From assembly GCF_029589495.1 (NCBI RefSeq), contig NZ_JAAIVF010000002.1, forward strand, positions 1 through 64,000: a stretch of 64,000 bases of DNA. The letters run 5' to 3'. Position 1 is the stretch's first letter. Every line of letters starts with the position of its first letter. The notes beneath the pieces were generated by a model. It made no database searches and was not told the DNA's origin. It worked only from the letters and a program-made list of their open reading frames with translations. The position numbers and the translations under genes were made by a program. The stretch comes from Speluncibacter jeojiensis (lineage in GTDB: Bacteria; Actinomycetota; Actinomycetes; Mycobacteriales; Mycobacteriaceae). Of the stretch, positions 35,521 to 45,176 are shown piece by piece.

Positions 35521-36749
35521 CGACGAATGTCCTCTCTGCTCTCTTGCCTCTGCTCGGCACCGGACTCGGTGCCGGTCGCCGTCCGGGCGCCCGGGCCGAC
35601 GTACGCCGGCAATTCCAACGTGAACGTCGACCCCATGCCCAACTTGCTCCACAATTTGATCGTGCCGTTGTGATTCGCGGCGACGTGTTTGACGATCGCC
35701 AGGCCCAGCCCCGTCCCCCCGGTCGCCCGCGAGCGCGCCTTGTCGACGCGGAAGAACCGTTCGAAGACCCGCTCCTGGTGTTCGGGTGCGATCCCGATGC
35801 CGTGGTCGGCGACGCTGATCTGCACGACGTCGCCGCGCAGCGCACGGCTGACCGACACCTTCGTCCCCGGCGATGAGTAGTTGATCGCATTGGAGACGAG
35901 GTTGGTCAGCGCGGTCACCAGCAGCGTGCGGTCACCGAGCACCTGCAGCCCGCCCGGACGGTCGGTGGTCACCCGGATCTCCGCCGCCTCCGCGGCCAGC
36001 CGCGCCCGGTTGAGCGACTCCGCGACCACGTCGTCGATGTCGACCACCTCGAGGTCGGGCAGCTTCTCCGCACCCTGCAACCGGGACAGCGCGATCAGTT
36101 CGGTCACCATCTCTCCGAGCCTGTTCGACTCCTCGAGCACCCGCTTGCCGAAGTGCCGCACGATGTCGGGGTCGTCAACCGATTCGAGCAGGGCCTCGGC
36201 CAGCAGCGCCATCGCGCCGACCGGTGTCTTGAGCTCGTGGCTGACGTTGGCGACGAAGTCGCGCCGGGCGGCCTCCATGCGGACCTGCTCGGAATCGTCG
36301 TCGGCGAACACGACGGCGAAGCGCCGGTCCTGCTCGCTGAGCAGCCGCGCCTGGCCGCGCACCGACAGGGTGCCGCGTCCGGGCTGCCGGCCCGGACCAC
36401 TCAGGTCGAAGTCGACGCCCCTGCCGAGGTCGGCGTCGGGGCGGCCGCGTTCGGCGAGCACCCGCTCCGCGGCGACCCATGCGCGCTCGTCGAGTTGCCG
36501 CTCACGCACCAGTTCGAGTTCCTCGGCGCGCGGATTGAACAGCACCACGTCCCGGAACTGGTCGACCACCGCGATCCCGCTCCTCGACGACAGCACGATC
36601 AGGTCGAGCACCTCCGAGACGGTCAGGCCGTTGCGCTCTTCCTGACGCCGCTCGTGGCGGGCGTTGAGTCGAGGTATGACGACCGCGCCGATCAGATACC
36701 CCGCGAACGCGGCCACGACGGCCAGCAGCAGCGCCTCCACCACGGTCAC
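35517..36749 (-). CDS. senX3: Sensor histidine kinase SenX3
   Basis: The 410-aa kinase has one or two N-terminal transmembrane helices (residues 4-26), a PAS-like segment (~50-150), the phosphorylated His in [12 protein letters not shown], and ATPase boxes [21 protein letters not shown] and [10 protein letters not shown]. It phosphorylates RegX3. GTG start; TACGAT lies 6 nt upstream, so the message is probably leaderless. Three 11-bp-spaced Pho-box-like repeats lie ~80-110 bp upstream. Confidence 0.94.
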   Translation of the reverse strand: MTVVEALLLAVVAAFAGYLIGAVVIPRLNARHERRQEERNGLTVSEVLDLIVLSSRSGIAVVDQFRDVVLFNPRAEELELVRERQLDERAWVAAERVLAERGRPDADLGRGVDFDLSGPGRQPGRGTLSVRGQARLLSEQDRRFAVVFADDDSEQVRMEAARRDFVANVSHELKTPVGAMALLAEALLESVDDPDIVRHFGKRVLEESNRLGEMVTELIALSRLQGAEKLPDLEVVDIDDVVAESLNRARLAAEAAEIRVTTDRPGGLQVLGDRTLLVTALTNLVSNAINYSSPGTKVSVSRALRGDVVQISVADHGIGIAPEHQERVFERFFRVDKARSRATGGTGLGLAIVKHVAANHNGTIKLWSKLGMGSTFTLELPAYVGPGARTATGTESGAEQRQESREDIRR

Positions 36750-36755
36750 CCACGA

Positions 36756-36761
36756 ATCGTA
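36756..36761 (-). promoter_or_regulatory. -10 box of leaderless senX3
   Basis: TACGAT (minus strand) fits TAnnnT and ends 6 nt before the GTG. Confidence 0.55.
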
Positions 36762-36830
36762 CGTGCGAAAACATGATCACCCGAGCAGGGTGCGTCGTTC
36801 GCGCAGCATGTCACAAGCCGATTCGACGAT

Positions 36831-36859
36831 GTTCGGCCGCCGTTCACCCGCTGTTGGCC
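36831..36859. promoter_or_regulatory. Candidate RegX3/Pho box before senX3-regX3
   Basis: GTTCGGC, GTTCACC and GTTGGCC follow each other with exact 11-bp spacing (36831, 36842, 36853), each separated by 4 nt. The centre unit is a perfect GTTCACC half-site of actinobacterial PhoP/RegX3 boxes. They are ~70-100 bp upstream of the senX3 -10 box and would allow autoregulation. Confidence 0.5.
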
Positions 36860-36969
36860 GACGGTGTGGTCGGCGCCACTGCGAGCCTGCCCCGGGCCCC
36901 GGCCGACGGACCCGAACCCACGCCCCCCGCCCGGACGAAGACGGCCGGGCCGGGCGCCGGAAACGACAC

Positions 36970-37006
36970 GGCCGGCCGCGCGGGCGAACTGCCCGCGCGG
37001 CCGGCC
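36970..37006 (-). terminator. Hairpin terminator after gpmA
   Basis: A perfect 16-bp GC stem (36970-36985 with 36991-37006, loop GAACT) lies 24 nt after the gpmA stop. No T tract. Confidence 0.75.
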
Positions 37007-37029
37007 ATGGTCGGCGCACGTCGCCGGTG

Positions 37030-37788
37030 CTACTTGGCTCCCTGGTTCGCGACCGCGGCGGCGCCGGCGGCGGCGGCCTCCGGGTCGAGGTAGGTGCCGC
37101 CCTTGTTGAGAGGGCGCAGCGACCCGTCCTCGGTGACCTCGAGGTCGTACCGCAGCGGGATGCCGGTCGGGATGTTCAGCCCGGCGATGTCGTCGTCGGA
37201 GATGCCGTCGAGGTGCTTGACCAGCGCCCGCAGCGAGTTGCCGTGGGCGGTGACCAGCACGTTCTTGCCGGCCTTGAGCTCCTGGGAGATCGTCGACTCC
37301 CAGTACGGGATCAGCCGCTTGACGACGTCGAGCAGGCACTCGGTCAGCGGGACCTCCGGCAGGTCGGCGTAGCGCGCGTCGGTGTCCTGGCTGTACTCGC
37401 TGCCGGCCTCGATCGGCGGCGGCGGGGTGTCATAGCTGCGACGCCACAGCATGAACTGGTCCTCGCCGAACTCGGCCTTGGTCTGCGCCTTGTTCTTGCC
37501 CTGCAGGGCGCCGTAGTGGCGCTCGTTGAGCCGCCAGTCGCGCACGACCGGGATCCAGTGCCGGTCCGCCTCGTCGAGCGCCAGGTTGGCGGTGCTGATC
37601 GCGCGGCGCAGCAGCGAGGTGTACAGCACATCGGGGAGCAGGTCATGCTCCTTGAGCAGCTCACCGGCCCGCTTGCCCTCCGCCATGCCCTTCTCGGTCA
37701 GGCGCACGTCCACCCAGCCGGTGAACAGATTCAGGGCGTTCCACTCGCTCTCGCCGTGGCGGAGCAGCACAAGGGTTCCGATACTCAT
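37030..37788 (-). CDS. gpmA: 2,3-bisphosphoglycerate-dependent phosphoglycerate mutase
   Basis: The 252-aa enzyme interconverts 3- and 2-phosphoglycerate. It shows the phospho-His motif [12 protein letters not shown] and the second His in [10 protein letters not shown]. It equals Rv0489 (gpm1). AGGATG precedes the ATG; the frame extending to 38238 is spurious. The last ~15 residues are Ala-rich. Confidence 0.96.
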   Translation of the reverse strand: MSIGTLVLLRHGESEWNALNLFTGWVDVRLTEKGMAEGKRAGELLKEHDLLPDVLYTSLLRRAISTANLALDEADRHWIPVVRDWRLNERHYGALQGKNKAQTKAEFGEDQFMLWRRSYDTPPPPIEAGSEYSQDTDARYADLPEVPLTECLLDVVKRLIPYWESTISQELKAGKNVLVTAHGNSLRALVKHLDGISDDDIAGLNIPTGIPLRYDLEVTEDGSLRPLNKGGTYLDPEAAAAGAAAVANQGAK

Positions 37789-37868
37789 GCGTTCATCCTG
37801 GCATCCGCCCCCGACCTTCTCGACCGGTGGCTGCCGGTTCTCCGCCCGGTCGAGCGCGCGCCGAGGGG

Positions 37869-38396
37869 CTACCGGTCCGACCGCCGGGGCATGACGTTCG
37901 CCCGGCTCCACACCAATCCGACCCACAGCACGGCCATCACCAGCATCGCGACGACCAGCACGCTCAGCCCCCACACCGGCTCGGTGACCGCACCCGTGCC
38001 GGTCCCGCGCGGCGGCCTGCCGCCGGTCGGCGTCTGACGGGACCACAGTGCGAGAAAGCCGATCACGGTGCCCAGCGCGGTGCCGTACATCGCGATCCAG
38101 GCGAACGCCCAGCGGCGGGTCAGCAGCGCCAGCCCGGAGGCCAGGATGCCGAAGACGAGCACGAAGTGCGCGAACACGGCGGGGAAGACCACGCCCGGGC
38201 CGAACCGCGGATGCAGATCCTGCCCGAACACCGCCCAACCGGAGCCCGCATGCGGATACGGCAGCAACATCGCCACGACGACCGCGCCGATCAGGCCCGC
38301 GATGACCAGTCCCCGACGGCCCGGCACGATCTCGGCGGCGACCCGCCGCTCGATCGCCTTCAGCTCGTCGCGGTATTCGCGGAGGACGTCATCCAT
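37869..38396 (-). CDS. Four-pass membrane protein (unknown function)
   Basis: The 175-aa protein starts with a charged cytoplasmic helix ([18 protein letters not shown]) followed by four hydrophobic segments. ATG with GGGAGG upstream. It lies 80 bp before gpmA in the same direction. No family recognised beyond being an actinobacterial membrane protein. Confidence 0.78.
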   Translation of the reverse strand: MDDVLREYRDELKAIERRVAAEIVPGRRGLVIAGLIGAVVVAMLLPYPHAGSGWAVFGQDLHPRFGPGVVFPAVFAHFVLVFGILASGLALLTRRWAFAWIAMYGTALGTVIGFLALWSRQTPTGGRPPRGTGTGAVTEPVWGLSVLVVAMLVMAVLWVGLVWSRANVMPRRSDR

Positions 38397-38430
38397 TCCG
38401 GCCTCCCATTCCGCGGGGTCGCTGATTGCC

Positions 38431-38454
38431 GTGAGATCTCGCGTGAGATCTCAC
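38431..38454. repeat. Tandem GAGATCTC palindromes forming a hairpin
   Basis: GTGAGATCTC-GCGT-GAGATCTCAC is a perfect 10-bp stem with a 4-nt loop, and each arm itself contains the 8-bp palindrome GAGATCTC. It lies 35-58 bp before the membrane-protein gene and 82 bp after the ligase gene. It could be an operator with two half-sites or a terminator. Confidence 0.6.
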
Positions 38455-38536
38455 GCCCGGCCGGATGCCGCACCGGACACCGCCGATCCTAGTCGCCGAC
38501 GGTGCCCGGCCGACACGGTCCGGCCGTGCCCGTGAC

Positions 38537-40132
38537 TCAGTTGGCGGCCCGCAGGTCCTTACGCAGGATCTTCCCCGCCGACGACTTCGGAATCGCCTCG
38601 ATGAACGCGACCTGCCGGACCTTCTTGTGCGGAGCCACCTTCGCCGCGACGAAGTCGATGACGTCCTGCTCGGTCAGCCCCGACTGAGGCTGCCGCACCA
38701 CGTACGCCTTCGGCACCTCCTCGCCGGCGGCCGGGTCGATCACGCCGATGACCGCGGCGTCGGCGATCTGCGGATGGGTCAGCAGTACGGCCTCGAGTTC
38801 GGCAGGCGGCACCTGATAGCCCTTGTACTTGATCAGCTCCTTGAGCCGGTCGACGATCGTGACCACACCGTCGGCGGAGACGGTGGCGATGTCGCCGGTG
38901 TGCAGGAAACCGTCGGCGTCGAGCGTGGCCTCCGTGGCCTCGGCGTTGTTCAGGTACCCGACCATCACGTTCGGCCCCTTGCACCACAGCTCGCCCGGCT
39001 CGCTCACACCGGCGGCGGGCACCGCGACCTCGTCACCGGTGTCCGGGTCGACGAGCTTGCACTCCATGTTGGGGACGGTCACCCCGACCGAGTCGAGCGC
39101 CATCGCGTCGCCGTCGTGCGGGATCACGTGGCTGACCGGGCTCATCTCGCTCATGCCGTAGCCCTGCCGAACCTTGCAGCCGATGCGCGCGGCCACGGCC
39201 TTGCCGAGCTGTTCGTCGAGCGGCGCCGCGCCGGAGAGGATCGTGTGCACGCTGGACAGGTCGTACTGGTCGACGATCGGGTGCTTGGCCAGCGCGACCG
39301 CGACCGGCGGGGCGATGTAGACGAACGTGCAGCGGTGTTGCTGGATCAATGTCAGGAACTGCACGAGGTCGAACCTCGGCATGGTGACCAGCTTCGCGCG
39401 CGAGCGCAGCGCCGAGTTCAGCAGCACGGTCATGCCGTAGATGTGGAAGAACGGCAGCACCGCGAGGACGGTGTCGTCCCGGGTGGTGTTGGTCAGCTCG
39501 GCCGTCTGCGCGACGTTGGCGACGAGATTGCGGTGGGTGAGCATCACGCCCTTGGCCCGGCCCGTGGTGCCCGACGAATACGGCAGCGCTGCCAGATGCG
39601 TGGCCGCGTCGAACGACACCTCCGGCACCGGCGCGTGCTGCGCCAGCAGGTCCGCCAGGCTGGGATGTTCCCCGGCCGCCCGGCCCGGGCCGTCGAGAAC
39701 GATCAGGTGCTCGTCGTCGAGGCCTGCCTGCGCGGCCGCCTCCTTCGCGTGGTCGAGCAGCGGGGAGACGGTGATCAGGAACCGCGCATCCGCGTCGGCG
39801 AGTTGCTTGGCGATCTCCGGCCCCGTGTACAGCGCGTTGATCGTCGTCGCCGTGCCGCCTGCGCGCAGGATGCCGTGGAACACCGCGGCGAAGGCGGGGC
39901 TGTTCGGCGACAGCAGACCCACGACGTCTCCGACGGCGAGACCCCGCGCGGCCAGTGCACCCGCGACCGCGTCGATCTGCTCGATCAGCTCGCCGTAGGA
40001 CGTCTCGGCGCCGGTCGGACCGTCGATCAGCGCCGTGCGGACGAGGTCGGCCTCGGCGATGCCACCGAACAGGTAGTCGTAGAGCGACTGCTCGGGGATG
40101 TCGACGTCGGGGTAGGGACTGCGGAAGCTCAT
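38537..40132 (-). CDS. AMP-dependent acyl/4-coumarate-CoA ligase-like enzyme
   Basis: The 531-aa ANL-superfamily ligase has YSSGTTGRAKGVMLTHRN (P-loop), GYGMSEMSPVSH, GELWCKGPNVMVGY and the C-terminal catalytic Lys in SSAGKILRKDLR, so it is complete. It should activate a carboxylic acid as an AMP ester and load it on CoA; the closest recognisable group is 4-coumarate-CoA ligase-like. ATG with AAGGAG upstream. The frame open to 40663 runs into ybjN and is rejected. Confidence 0.88.
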   Translation of the reverse strand: MSFRSPYPDVDIPEQSLYDYLFGGIAEADLVRTALIDGPTGAETSYGELIEQIDAVAGALAARGLAVGDVVGLLSPNSPAFAAVFHGILRAGGTATTINALYTGPEIAKQLADADARFLITVSPLLDHAKEAAAQAGLDDEHLIVLDGPGRAAGEHPSLADLLAQHAPVPEVSFDAATHLAALPYSSGTTGRAKGVMLTHRNLVANVAQTAELTNTTRDDTVLAVLPFFHIYGMTVLLNSALRSRAKLVTMPRFDLVQFLTLIQQHRCTFVYIAPPVAVALAKHPIVDQYDLSSVHTILSGAAPLDEQLGKAVAARIGCKVRQGYGMSEMSPVSHVIPHDGDAMALDSVGVTVPNMECKLVDPDTGDEVAVPAAGVSEPGELWCKGPNVMVGYLNNAEATEATLDADGFLHTGDIATVSADGVVTIVDRLKELIKYKGYQVPPAELEAVLLTHPQIADAAVIGVIDPAAGEEVPKAYVVRQPQSGLTEQDVIDFVAAKVAPHKKVRQVAFIEAIPKSSAGKILRKDLRAAN

Positions 40133-40205
40133 CGCTCTCCTTCGAGGTACCGGTGCATCGACGGTTACAGTAATCGACCATCCCGAGCCGGTCGACCGAC
40201 AGGAA

Positions 40206-40781
40206 CTACTCCGGCAGTCCGGTCTGCGCCTCACGCTCGGCCAGTTGCACCTCACCGCGCGCCGCGGCCGCGCGGTCCACGTCCGTGACGAGGTGCTCGA
40301 AGGCCTCGAGATTGCGCAGCGACTCGCCCCGCACCGTCCGCCACCGCCATTCGCGACGGATCGAGGTGAGGAAGCCGATCGCGAGGATCGTGTTGAAGTC
40401 CCCGTCGGCGGCCTCGAGCACCTGCCCCAGCACGCGGTCGATCTCCTCGGCGCCGACGACGTCGCCCGCCAGGCGGCCGACCAGGTAGATGTCGCCGATC
40501 TTGTCGATCGTGTAGGCCACGCCGTAGAGATTGCGGTTGCGGCGCAACAGGAACCGGTAGACCTCGGCGAAATTCTCGTCGGGATGCCGGCAGACGAACG
40601 CTTCCACGCGCACCCCGTGCCGGCCGACGGTGAGCAGGCAGGTCGTCTTGAGTTTGTGCTCACCGGGCAGGGTGACCACGAAGTGCGGCCCCTCCGGCCG
40701 GGTGAACTCCAGGTCCCGCTCGCGCAGCGTGGCCTCGATCAGCTCGCAGTTCCGCTCGACCACATCCTCGCCGCCGGTCAT
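40206..40781 (-). CDS. YbjN-domain protein (Rv0487 type)
   Basis: The 191-aa protein has the YbjN/CesT-like fold sequence pattern ([42 protein letters not shown]). Such proteins are thought to act as chaperone-like partners, but the role here is unknown. ATG overlaps the mshA stop (ATGA), as in mycobacteria where it follows mshA. Confidence 0.87.
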   Translation of the reverse strand: MTGGEDVVERNCELIEATLRERDLEFTRPEGPHFVVTLPGEHKLKTTCLLTVGRHGVRVEAFVCRHPDENFAEVYRFLLRRNRNLYGVAYTIDKIGDIYLVGRLAGDVVGAEEIDRVLGQVLEAADGDFNTILAIGFLTSIRREWRWRTVRGESLRNLEAFEHLVTDVDRAAAARGEVQLAEREAQTGLPE

Positions 40782-42118
40782 GTCCGCACCCCTCCGGTTC
40801 GTCGCAGCTTCCACATTCCCCGGGTCCGCAGCGGCCCGCGCGGGGCCGCGATCCCGGACGGCACCGTCACCAGGTGCCGATCCTCGAGCGCCGCGGTGTA
40901 GCTGGCCAGCAGCCCGTCCGCGGTGTGCCGCCAGGAGAACCCGGCCGCATGCTCGGGCGCCGCCTGCGCCAGCCGCGCCCGACGGCCCGGATCCGCGACC
41001 AGCGACGTCAATGCCGCCGCCCAGTCGTCGGTGCGGTGCCCGGCCACCAGCAGCCCGGTCTCGCCGTCGCGCACCGCGACCCCGAGCCCGCCGACGTCGG
41101 CCGCGACGACCGGCGTCCCGCAGGCCTGGGCCTCGATGGCCACCAGCCCGAACGACTCCGAATAACTCGGTACGGCCACGAGGTCCGACGCTCGGTACAC
41201 CTGCGCGAGCCGCGCGGGCGGCTGCGGCGGCAGGAACGTGACCCGGTCGGAGATGCCGAGCTGCGCGGCCAGTTCGATCAGCGCCTGCGGCCGGTCCAGC
41301 CCGGTGCCGGACGGACCGCCGACCACCAGCACCCGGACCGCACGGTCCGGCATCGCCGCCGCCGCGCGCAGCAGCACGTCCGGCGCCTTGAGCGGCTGGA
41401 TCCGCCCGACGAAGGTCACGATGGTCTCGTCCGGGTCGAGGCCCAGCTCCGCACGGGCCGCCGCGCGGTTGCCGGGGTGGTAGCGGGTCAGATCCGCACC
41501 GGGGGCGACCACGTCGACCTGCTCTGGGTCGGCACCGTGGATCGAGACCAGCTGGTCGCGTTCCTCGACGGTGTTGGCGATCAACCGGTCGGCCTCGTCC
41601 ACGACCTGCTGCTCACCGATCTGCCGCGCCGCCGGCTCGGGGGTGTCCCCCTCCGCCAGCGACGCGTTCTTCACCGCGGCCAGGGTATGTGCGGTGTGCA
41701 CCAGCGGCACCCCCCACCGGTCGCGGGCCAGCCAGCCGACCTGCCCGGACAGCCAGTAGTGCGAATGGACCAGGTCGTAGTAGCCGCGCTCGCGGCGGGC
41801 CTCCTCGCGCAGCACCCCGGCGGCGAACGCGCACAGCTGCGTGGGCAGGTCGCGCTTGTCCAGCCCCTCGAACGGCCCGGCGACCACGTTGCGGACCAGC
41901 ACTCCGGGGGCCGCCTCCTGCACCGGCTCGGTCGCCGAGCTGGTGGCGCGGGTGAAGATCTCCACCTCCACACCCCGCTGCGCGAGCTCGCGGGCGGTCT
42001 GCAGCACATAGACGTTCATGCCGCCGGCATCCCCGGTGCCGGGCTGCGCGAGCGGCGAGGTGTGCACGGACAGCACGGCGACGCGGCGCAGCGCCGGCGC
42101 CCGACCGGGTGATGCCAT
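40778..42118 (-). CDS. mshA: D-inositol-3-phosphate glycosyltransferase MshA
   Basis: The 446-aa GT4 glycosyltransferase performs the first step of mycothiol synthesis, moving GlcNAc from UDP-GlcNAc to inositol-3-phosphate. It shows [13 protein letters not shown] at the acceptor site and [17 protein letters not shown] (E-x7-E) at the nucleotide-sugar site. ATG shares a base with the hydrolase stop (TGATG); a GTG at 42121 is possible. Its presence supports a mycothiol-making actinobacterium. Confidence 0.95.
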   Translation of the reverse strand: MASPGRAPALRRVAVLSVHTSPLAQPGTGDAGGMNVYVLQTARELAQRGVEVEIFTRATSSATEPVQEAAPGVLVRNVVAGPFEGLDKRDLPTQLCAFAAGVLREEARRERGYYDLVHSHYWLSGQVGWLARDRWGVPLVHTAHTLAAVKNASLAEGDTPEPAARQIGEQQVVDEADRLIANTVEERDQLVSIHGADPEQVDVVAPGADLTRYHPGNRAAARAELGLDPDETIVTFVGRIQPLKAPDVLLRAAAAMPDRAVRVLVVGGPSGTGLDRPQALIELAAQLGISDRVTFLPPQPPARLAQVYRASDLVAVPSYSESFGLVAIEAQACGTPVVAADVGGLGVAVRDGETGLLVAGHRTDDWAAALTSLVADPGRRARLAQAAPEHAAGFSWRHTADGLLASYTAALEDRHLVTVPSGIAAPRGPLRTRGMWKLRRTGGVRT

Positions 42119-43020
42119 CACCGTGCGATCTCCTCGCCGCGCGGCTGACTGTGGACCCACCGCTCCCCCACCGGCCGCGCCGGTAGAGAGGCCACGAACT
42201 CGCCGATCTCCCCGATGAACCGCCCCTCGTTCTCCAGGAACGGGACGTGGCCGCCGCCCTCCCAGAACGACGCCCGGGCGTGCGGGACCGTCTCGACCGC
42301 GTATCGCGCCGACTGCAGATCGACCACACGATCGGCGGTGCCGTGCATGACCAGGACCGGGATCGTCAGCCGGGCGAGCAGATCGTCGTGGTTGACGGTC
42401 CGGCCGAACAGTGCGGCCCGCACCCGCGGCGGGGTCGCCAGTCCGGCGCCCAGCAGCGCCTGCTCCCGGTCGCCCTTGCCGATCGCGGTGCCGCGCAAGG
42501 CGGCGGTGAACTCGGTCAGCGCCGGCACTGCGACATCGGGATCGGCGGACAGCGCGTCCGGCATCGCGCCGGTCATCGCCTTGCCGATCCGCCCGCCGTG
42601 CTGGCCCATGCCGATGCCGGTGATCGCGCCGACCAGCACCAGGCCGGCCACCGCCTCACTGCCGCGGCGGTCGAGGTAGTCACAGCACACCAGCCCACCG
42701 TAGGACCATCCGACGAGTACCGCACCCGAGGTGATCTGCTCGGCCGCGAGCACCGCGGCCAGGTCTGCGGCCCAGTTCTCCGGATCGGCGTAGCCGTCGT
42801 CGGGCGCGCCGGAGTACCCGTGCCCGCGCAGGTCCAGCGCGACGACCCGGAACTGCCGGGTCAGGGCGGCCAGCACGTTCGGCCCCCAGCACGCCGACGA
42901 CTGGGCCCAGCCGTGCACCAGGACCAGCGGACGCGCGTCGGCCGGCCCGTCCACGCGGTAGACGATGCGGGTGCCGTCGGCACTGAGTGCCTCGCGGACC
43001 GCCGCGCTGTGTTCTGCCAT
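42118..43020 (-). CDS. Alpha/beta hydrolase
   Basis: The 300-aa alpha/beta hydrolase has the nucleophile elbow GWSYGG, acid in HGTADRVVD and His in GGGHVPF. Substrate unknown; similar to peroxidase/esterase-type hydrolases. It begins the transcript that continues into mshA and ybjN. No ribosome site; TACCCT lies 6 nt before the ATG, suggesting a leaderless message. Confidence 0.85.
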   Translation of the reverse strand: MAEHSAAVREALSADGTRIVYRVDGPADARPLVLVHGWAQSSACWGPNVLAALTRQFRVVALDLRGHGYSGAPDDGYADPENWAADLAAVLAAEQITSGAVLVGWSYGGLVCCDYLDRRGSEAVAGLVLVGAITGIGMGQHGGRIGKAMTGAMPDALSADPDVAVPALTEFTAALRGTAIGKGDREQALLGAGLATPPRVRAALFGRTVNHDDLLARLTIPVLVMHGTADRVVDLQSARYAVETVPHARASFWEGGGHVPFLENEGRFIGEIGEFVASLPARPVGERWVHSQPRGEEIAR

Positions 43021-43026
43021 GTGTTC

Positions 43027-43032
43027 AGGGTA
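43027..43032 (-). promoter_or_regulatory. -10 box of leaderless hydrolase-mshA operon
   Basis: TACCCT (minus strand) fits TAnnnT and ends 6 nt before the ATG at 43020. Confidence 0.5.
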
Positions 43033-43099
43033 TGCCCCGGCCCGGCGCGACGACGATCACGCGGCCACCGGCGGCACCGGGGCGCGCGACCCCGCGAAC

Positions 43100-43105
43100 T
43101 AGGAT
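43100..43105 (+). promoter_or_regulatory. -10 box of leaderless SDR gene
   Basis: TAGGAT ends 6 nt before the ATG at 43112; no ribosome-binding site is visible. Confidence 0.5.
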
Positions 43106-43111
43106 CGCGGC

Positions 43112-43858
43112 ATGACCCAACCAGCCGAATCCCGTATCGCAGTCGTCACCGGCGCCAGCTCCGGAATCGGTGCCGCCACTGCCAGAACCCTTGCCGCACA
43201 AGGATTTCATGTCGTACTCGGCGCCCGTCGTGTCGAGCGCCTCGAGGAGCTGGCCGAGGAGATCGGCGGCACCGCGCTGGCCCTGGACGTCACCGACGAG
43301 GACTCGGTCGACGCGTTCACCGCGGTGATCCCGCGAGTCGACGTGCTGGTCAACAACGCCGGCGGCGCGAAGGGACTGGCCCCGGTCCTGGAGGCCGACC
43401 TGGACGACTGGCGCTGGATGTGGGAGACGAACGTGCTCGGCACCCTGCGCATGACCAAGGCGCTGCTGCCCAAGCTGATCGACTCCGGCGACGGGTTGAT
43501 CGTCACGGTCACGTCGGTCGCGGCGCTGGGGACCTACGACAACGGGTCCGGATACACGTCGGCGAAGCACGCACAGGGCGTGCTGCACCGCACGCTGCGC
43601 GGCGAACTGCTGGGCAAGCCCGTGCGGCTCACCGAGATCTGCCCCGGGATGGTCGAGACCGAGTTCTCGCTGGTGCGCTTCGGCGGCGACGCCGAACGCG
43701 CCGCCGACGTCTACGCCGGGCTGACCCCGCTGATCGCAGAGGACATCGCCGAGATCGTCGGCTTCGTCGCGAGCCGCCCCTCGCACGTCAACATCGATCA
43801 GATCGTGGTCAAGCCGCGCGATCAGGCGTCGGCGACCCGCAGCCACCGGACCCACTGA
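43112..43858 (+). CDS. Short-chain dehydrogenase/reductase (Rv0484c type)
   Basis: The 248-aa classical SDR has VVTGASSGIGAATA (cofactor), NNAGG, catalytic Ser in TVTSVAALG and Tyr-x3-Lys in YTSAKHA. It is complete and resembles the NADP-dependent serine/3-hydroxy acid dehydrogenase group, but the substrate is not known. Divergent from the hydrolase-mshA operon, convergent with the L,D-transpeptidase gene. Confidence 0.9.
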   Translation: MTQPAESRIAVVTGASSGIGAATARTLAAQGFHVVLGARRVERLEELAEEIGGTALALDVTDEDSVDAFTAVIPRVDVLVNNAGGAKGLAPVLEADLDDWRWMWETNVLGTLRMTKALLPKLIDSGDGLIVTVTSVAALGTYDNGSGYTSAKHAQGVLHRTLRGELLGKPVRLTEICPGMVETEFSLVRFGGDAERAADVYAGLTPLIAEDIAEIVGFVASRPSHVNIDQIVVKPRDQASATRSHRTH

Positions 43859-43895
43859 CCGCTCGACGGGCCTGGCCGGGCCCCGACGGGACCGG

Positions 43896-45065
43896 TCAGG
43901 CGGGCGGGGCCGGCAGCGCCGACATCGACTGCCAGGTGGGCCAGTCGATCGCCCAGTCGTACAGGTCGCCGTCCGCCGCGGACAGGTCGATGCGGGTACC
44001 GCTGACCTCGACCGGATCGCCGTAGACGGCCGTGCCGAAGTACTGCTGCGCGTCCGAGGTGGACAGGTTGATGCAGCCGTTGGTGACGTTCGTCGAGCCC
44101 TGGTTGCCGACCGTGAGCGGGTTCGCGTGGATGAACTCGCCGTTGTTGGAGATCCGCACCGCCCAGCGCTCGTGCGCGTCGGTGTAGTACGGCGGATTGG
44201 ACATGTGGATGTCCTCGTACTTCTCGGTCACCACGTGGATGCCGCTACGGGTGACGTTGCGCAGCTCGTTGCCCTGCCCGTAACTGACCGGGATGTCCAT
44301 CACGGTCTGGCCGTCGCGCACCACCTGCATGCGGTGGCTGGTCGCGTCGGCCTTGACGATCTGGCTGCGCCCGATGGCGAAGTTCAACGTCAGGTCCTGC
44401 GCGCCCCACGCGCCCTGGCCGTAGTCGACACCGTAGAGCGGGGCCTTGACCTGCACGGTCGTCCCGGGCGTCCAGTAGTGCTGCGGGCGCCAGTGCACGC
44501 GCGACCCGCCGTCGTCCGGGAGCCACGCCCAGCCGCCGGTCGTCGGCGGGTTCGTCGTGACCGACAGCGCCTTCTCGACCGCGGCCTTGTTCTCGACGTG
44601 CTTGTCGAACTTGAGGATGATCGGCGCGGCGATGCCGACCGACTGGTCGTCGGCGATGTTCAGCCTGGCCTCGGTCGTGGACGACGGAGCGACGGTGGTG
44701 AAACTGCCGCTGACCGGCACCGGCTTCGCATCGGTGCCGACCGCGCGGCCCGACCAGCGGTAGGTCGTCCCGTAACCCAGCGGTTCGGCGACCGTGAACA
44801 CGGTGCGGGCCGGGTTCAACGTGCCGGCGATCTGCTTGCCGGACGGGTTGGTCAGCGCCACGTCTTGAAAAGTGCCCCGCGCGACCTGCACCGACACCGG
44901 GGCCTTCGGGTTGATCCCGGCGGCGTGGTCGCCCGGCTGGAAACTGACGAGCGCGACCGGCCCGGCGGCCGGCTTGGCCGTACCGGAAGTACCGGAGCAC
45001 CCCGCCAGCAGACCGGCCCCGATCATCAGGGCGCCGAGCACGGCCCCCACACCCCTCATACGCAT
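43896..45065 (-). CDS. Lipoprotein L,D-transpeptidase (LprQ/LdtMt5-like)
   Basis: The 389-aa protein has a lipoprotein signal (LLAGC, Cys23), Ig-like domains (about 40-250) and a YkuD catalytic domain at the C-terminus. It should make 3-3 peptidoglycan cross-links outside the membrane. The catalytic cysteine is Cys331, but the usual HGC motif reads NGC (NVTNGCINLS), as I recall for LdtMt5/Rv0483. No ribosome site; TAACGT lies 6 nt before the first ATG. It follows murB. Confidence 0.9.
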   Translation of the reverse strand: MRMRGVGAVLGALMIGAGLLAGCSGTSGTAKPAAGPVALVSFQPGDHAAGINPKAPVSVQVARGTFQDVALTNPSGKQIAGTLNPARTVFTVAEPLGYGTTYRWSGRAVGTDAKPVPVSGSFTTVAPSSTTEARLNIADDQSVGIAAPIILKFDKHVENKAAVEKALSVTTNPPTTGGWAWLPDDGGSRVHWRPQHYWTPGTTVQVKAPLYGVDYGQGAWGAQDLTLNFAIGRSQIVKADATSHRMQVVRDGQTVMDIPVSYGQGNELRNVTRSGIHVVTEKYEDIHMSNPPYYTDAHERWAVRISNNGEFIHANPLTVGNQGSTNVTNGCINLSTSDAQQYFGTAVYGDPVEVSGTRIDLSAADGDLYDWAIDWPTWQSMSALPAPPA

Positions 45066-45071
45066 GGGGCA

Positions 45072-45077
45072 ACGTTA
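45072..45077 (-). promoter_or_regulatory. -10 box of leaderless L,D-transpeptidase gene
   Basis: TAACGT (minus strand) fits TAnnnT and ends 6 nt before the ATG at 45065. Confidence 0.5.
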
Positions 45078-45176
45078 CCGAAGTCGGACGACAGATTTGC
45101 CGGACGGCTCCCCGAACAGGACCGCCCGGTCCGGTCCATCCTCGACCCGGTCGGGCGCGGCGCACGGGGCGGCGCG

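Noticed and set aside
35500-35540. MIRU-type repeat between senX3 and regX3
   Set aside because: The genes overlap directly by GTGA; no repeat is present.
40118-40663. Extended start of the CoA ligase gene to 40663
   Set aside because: The extra 177 codons run through ybjN in another frame; the ATG at 40132 has a good AAGGAG and the usual N-terminus.
45100-45176. GC-rich imperfect repeats after murB as a terminator
   Set aside because: Pairing is patchy and alternative folds are equal; not strong enough to list.
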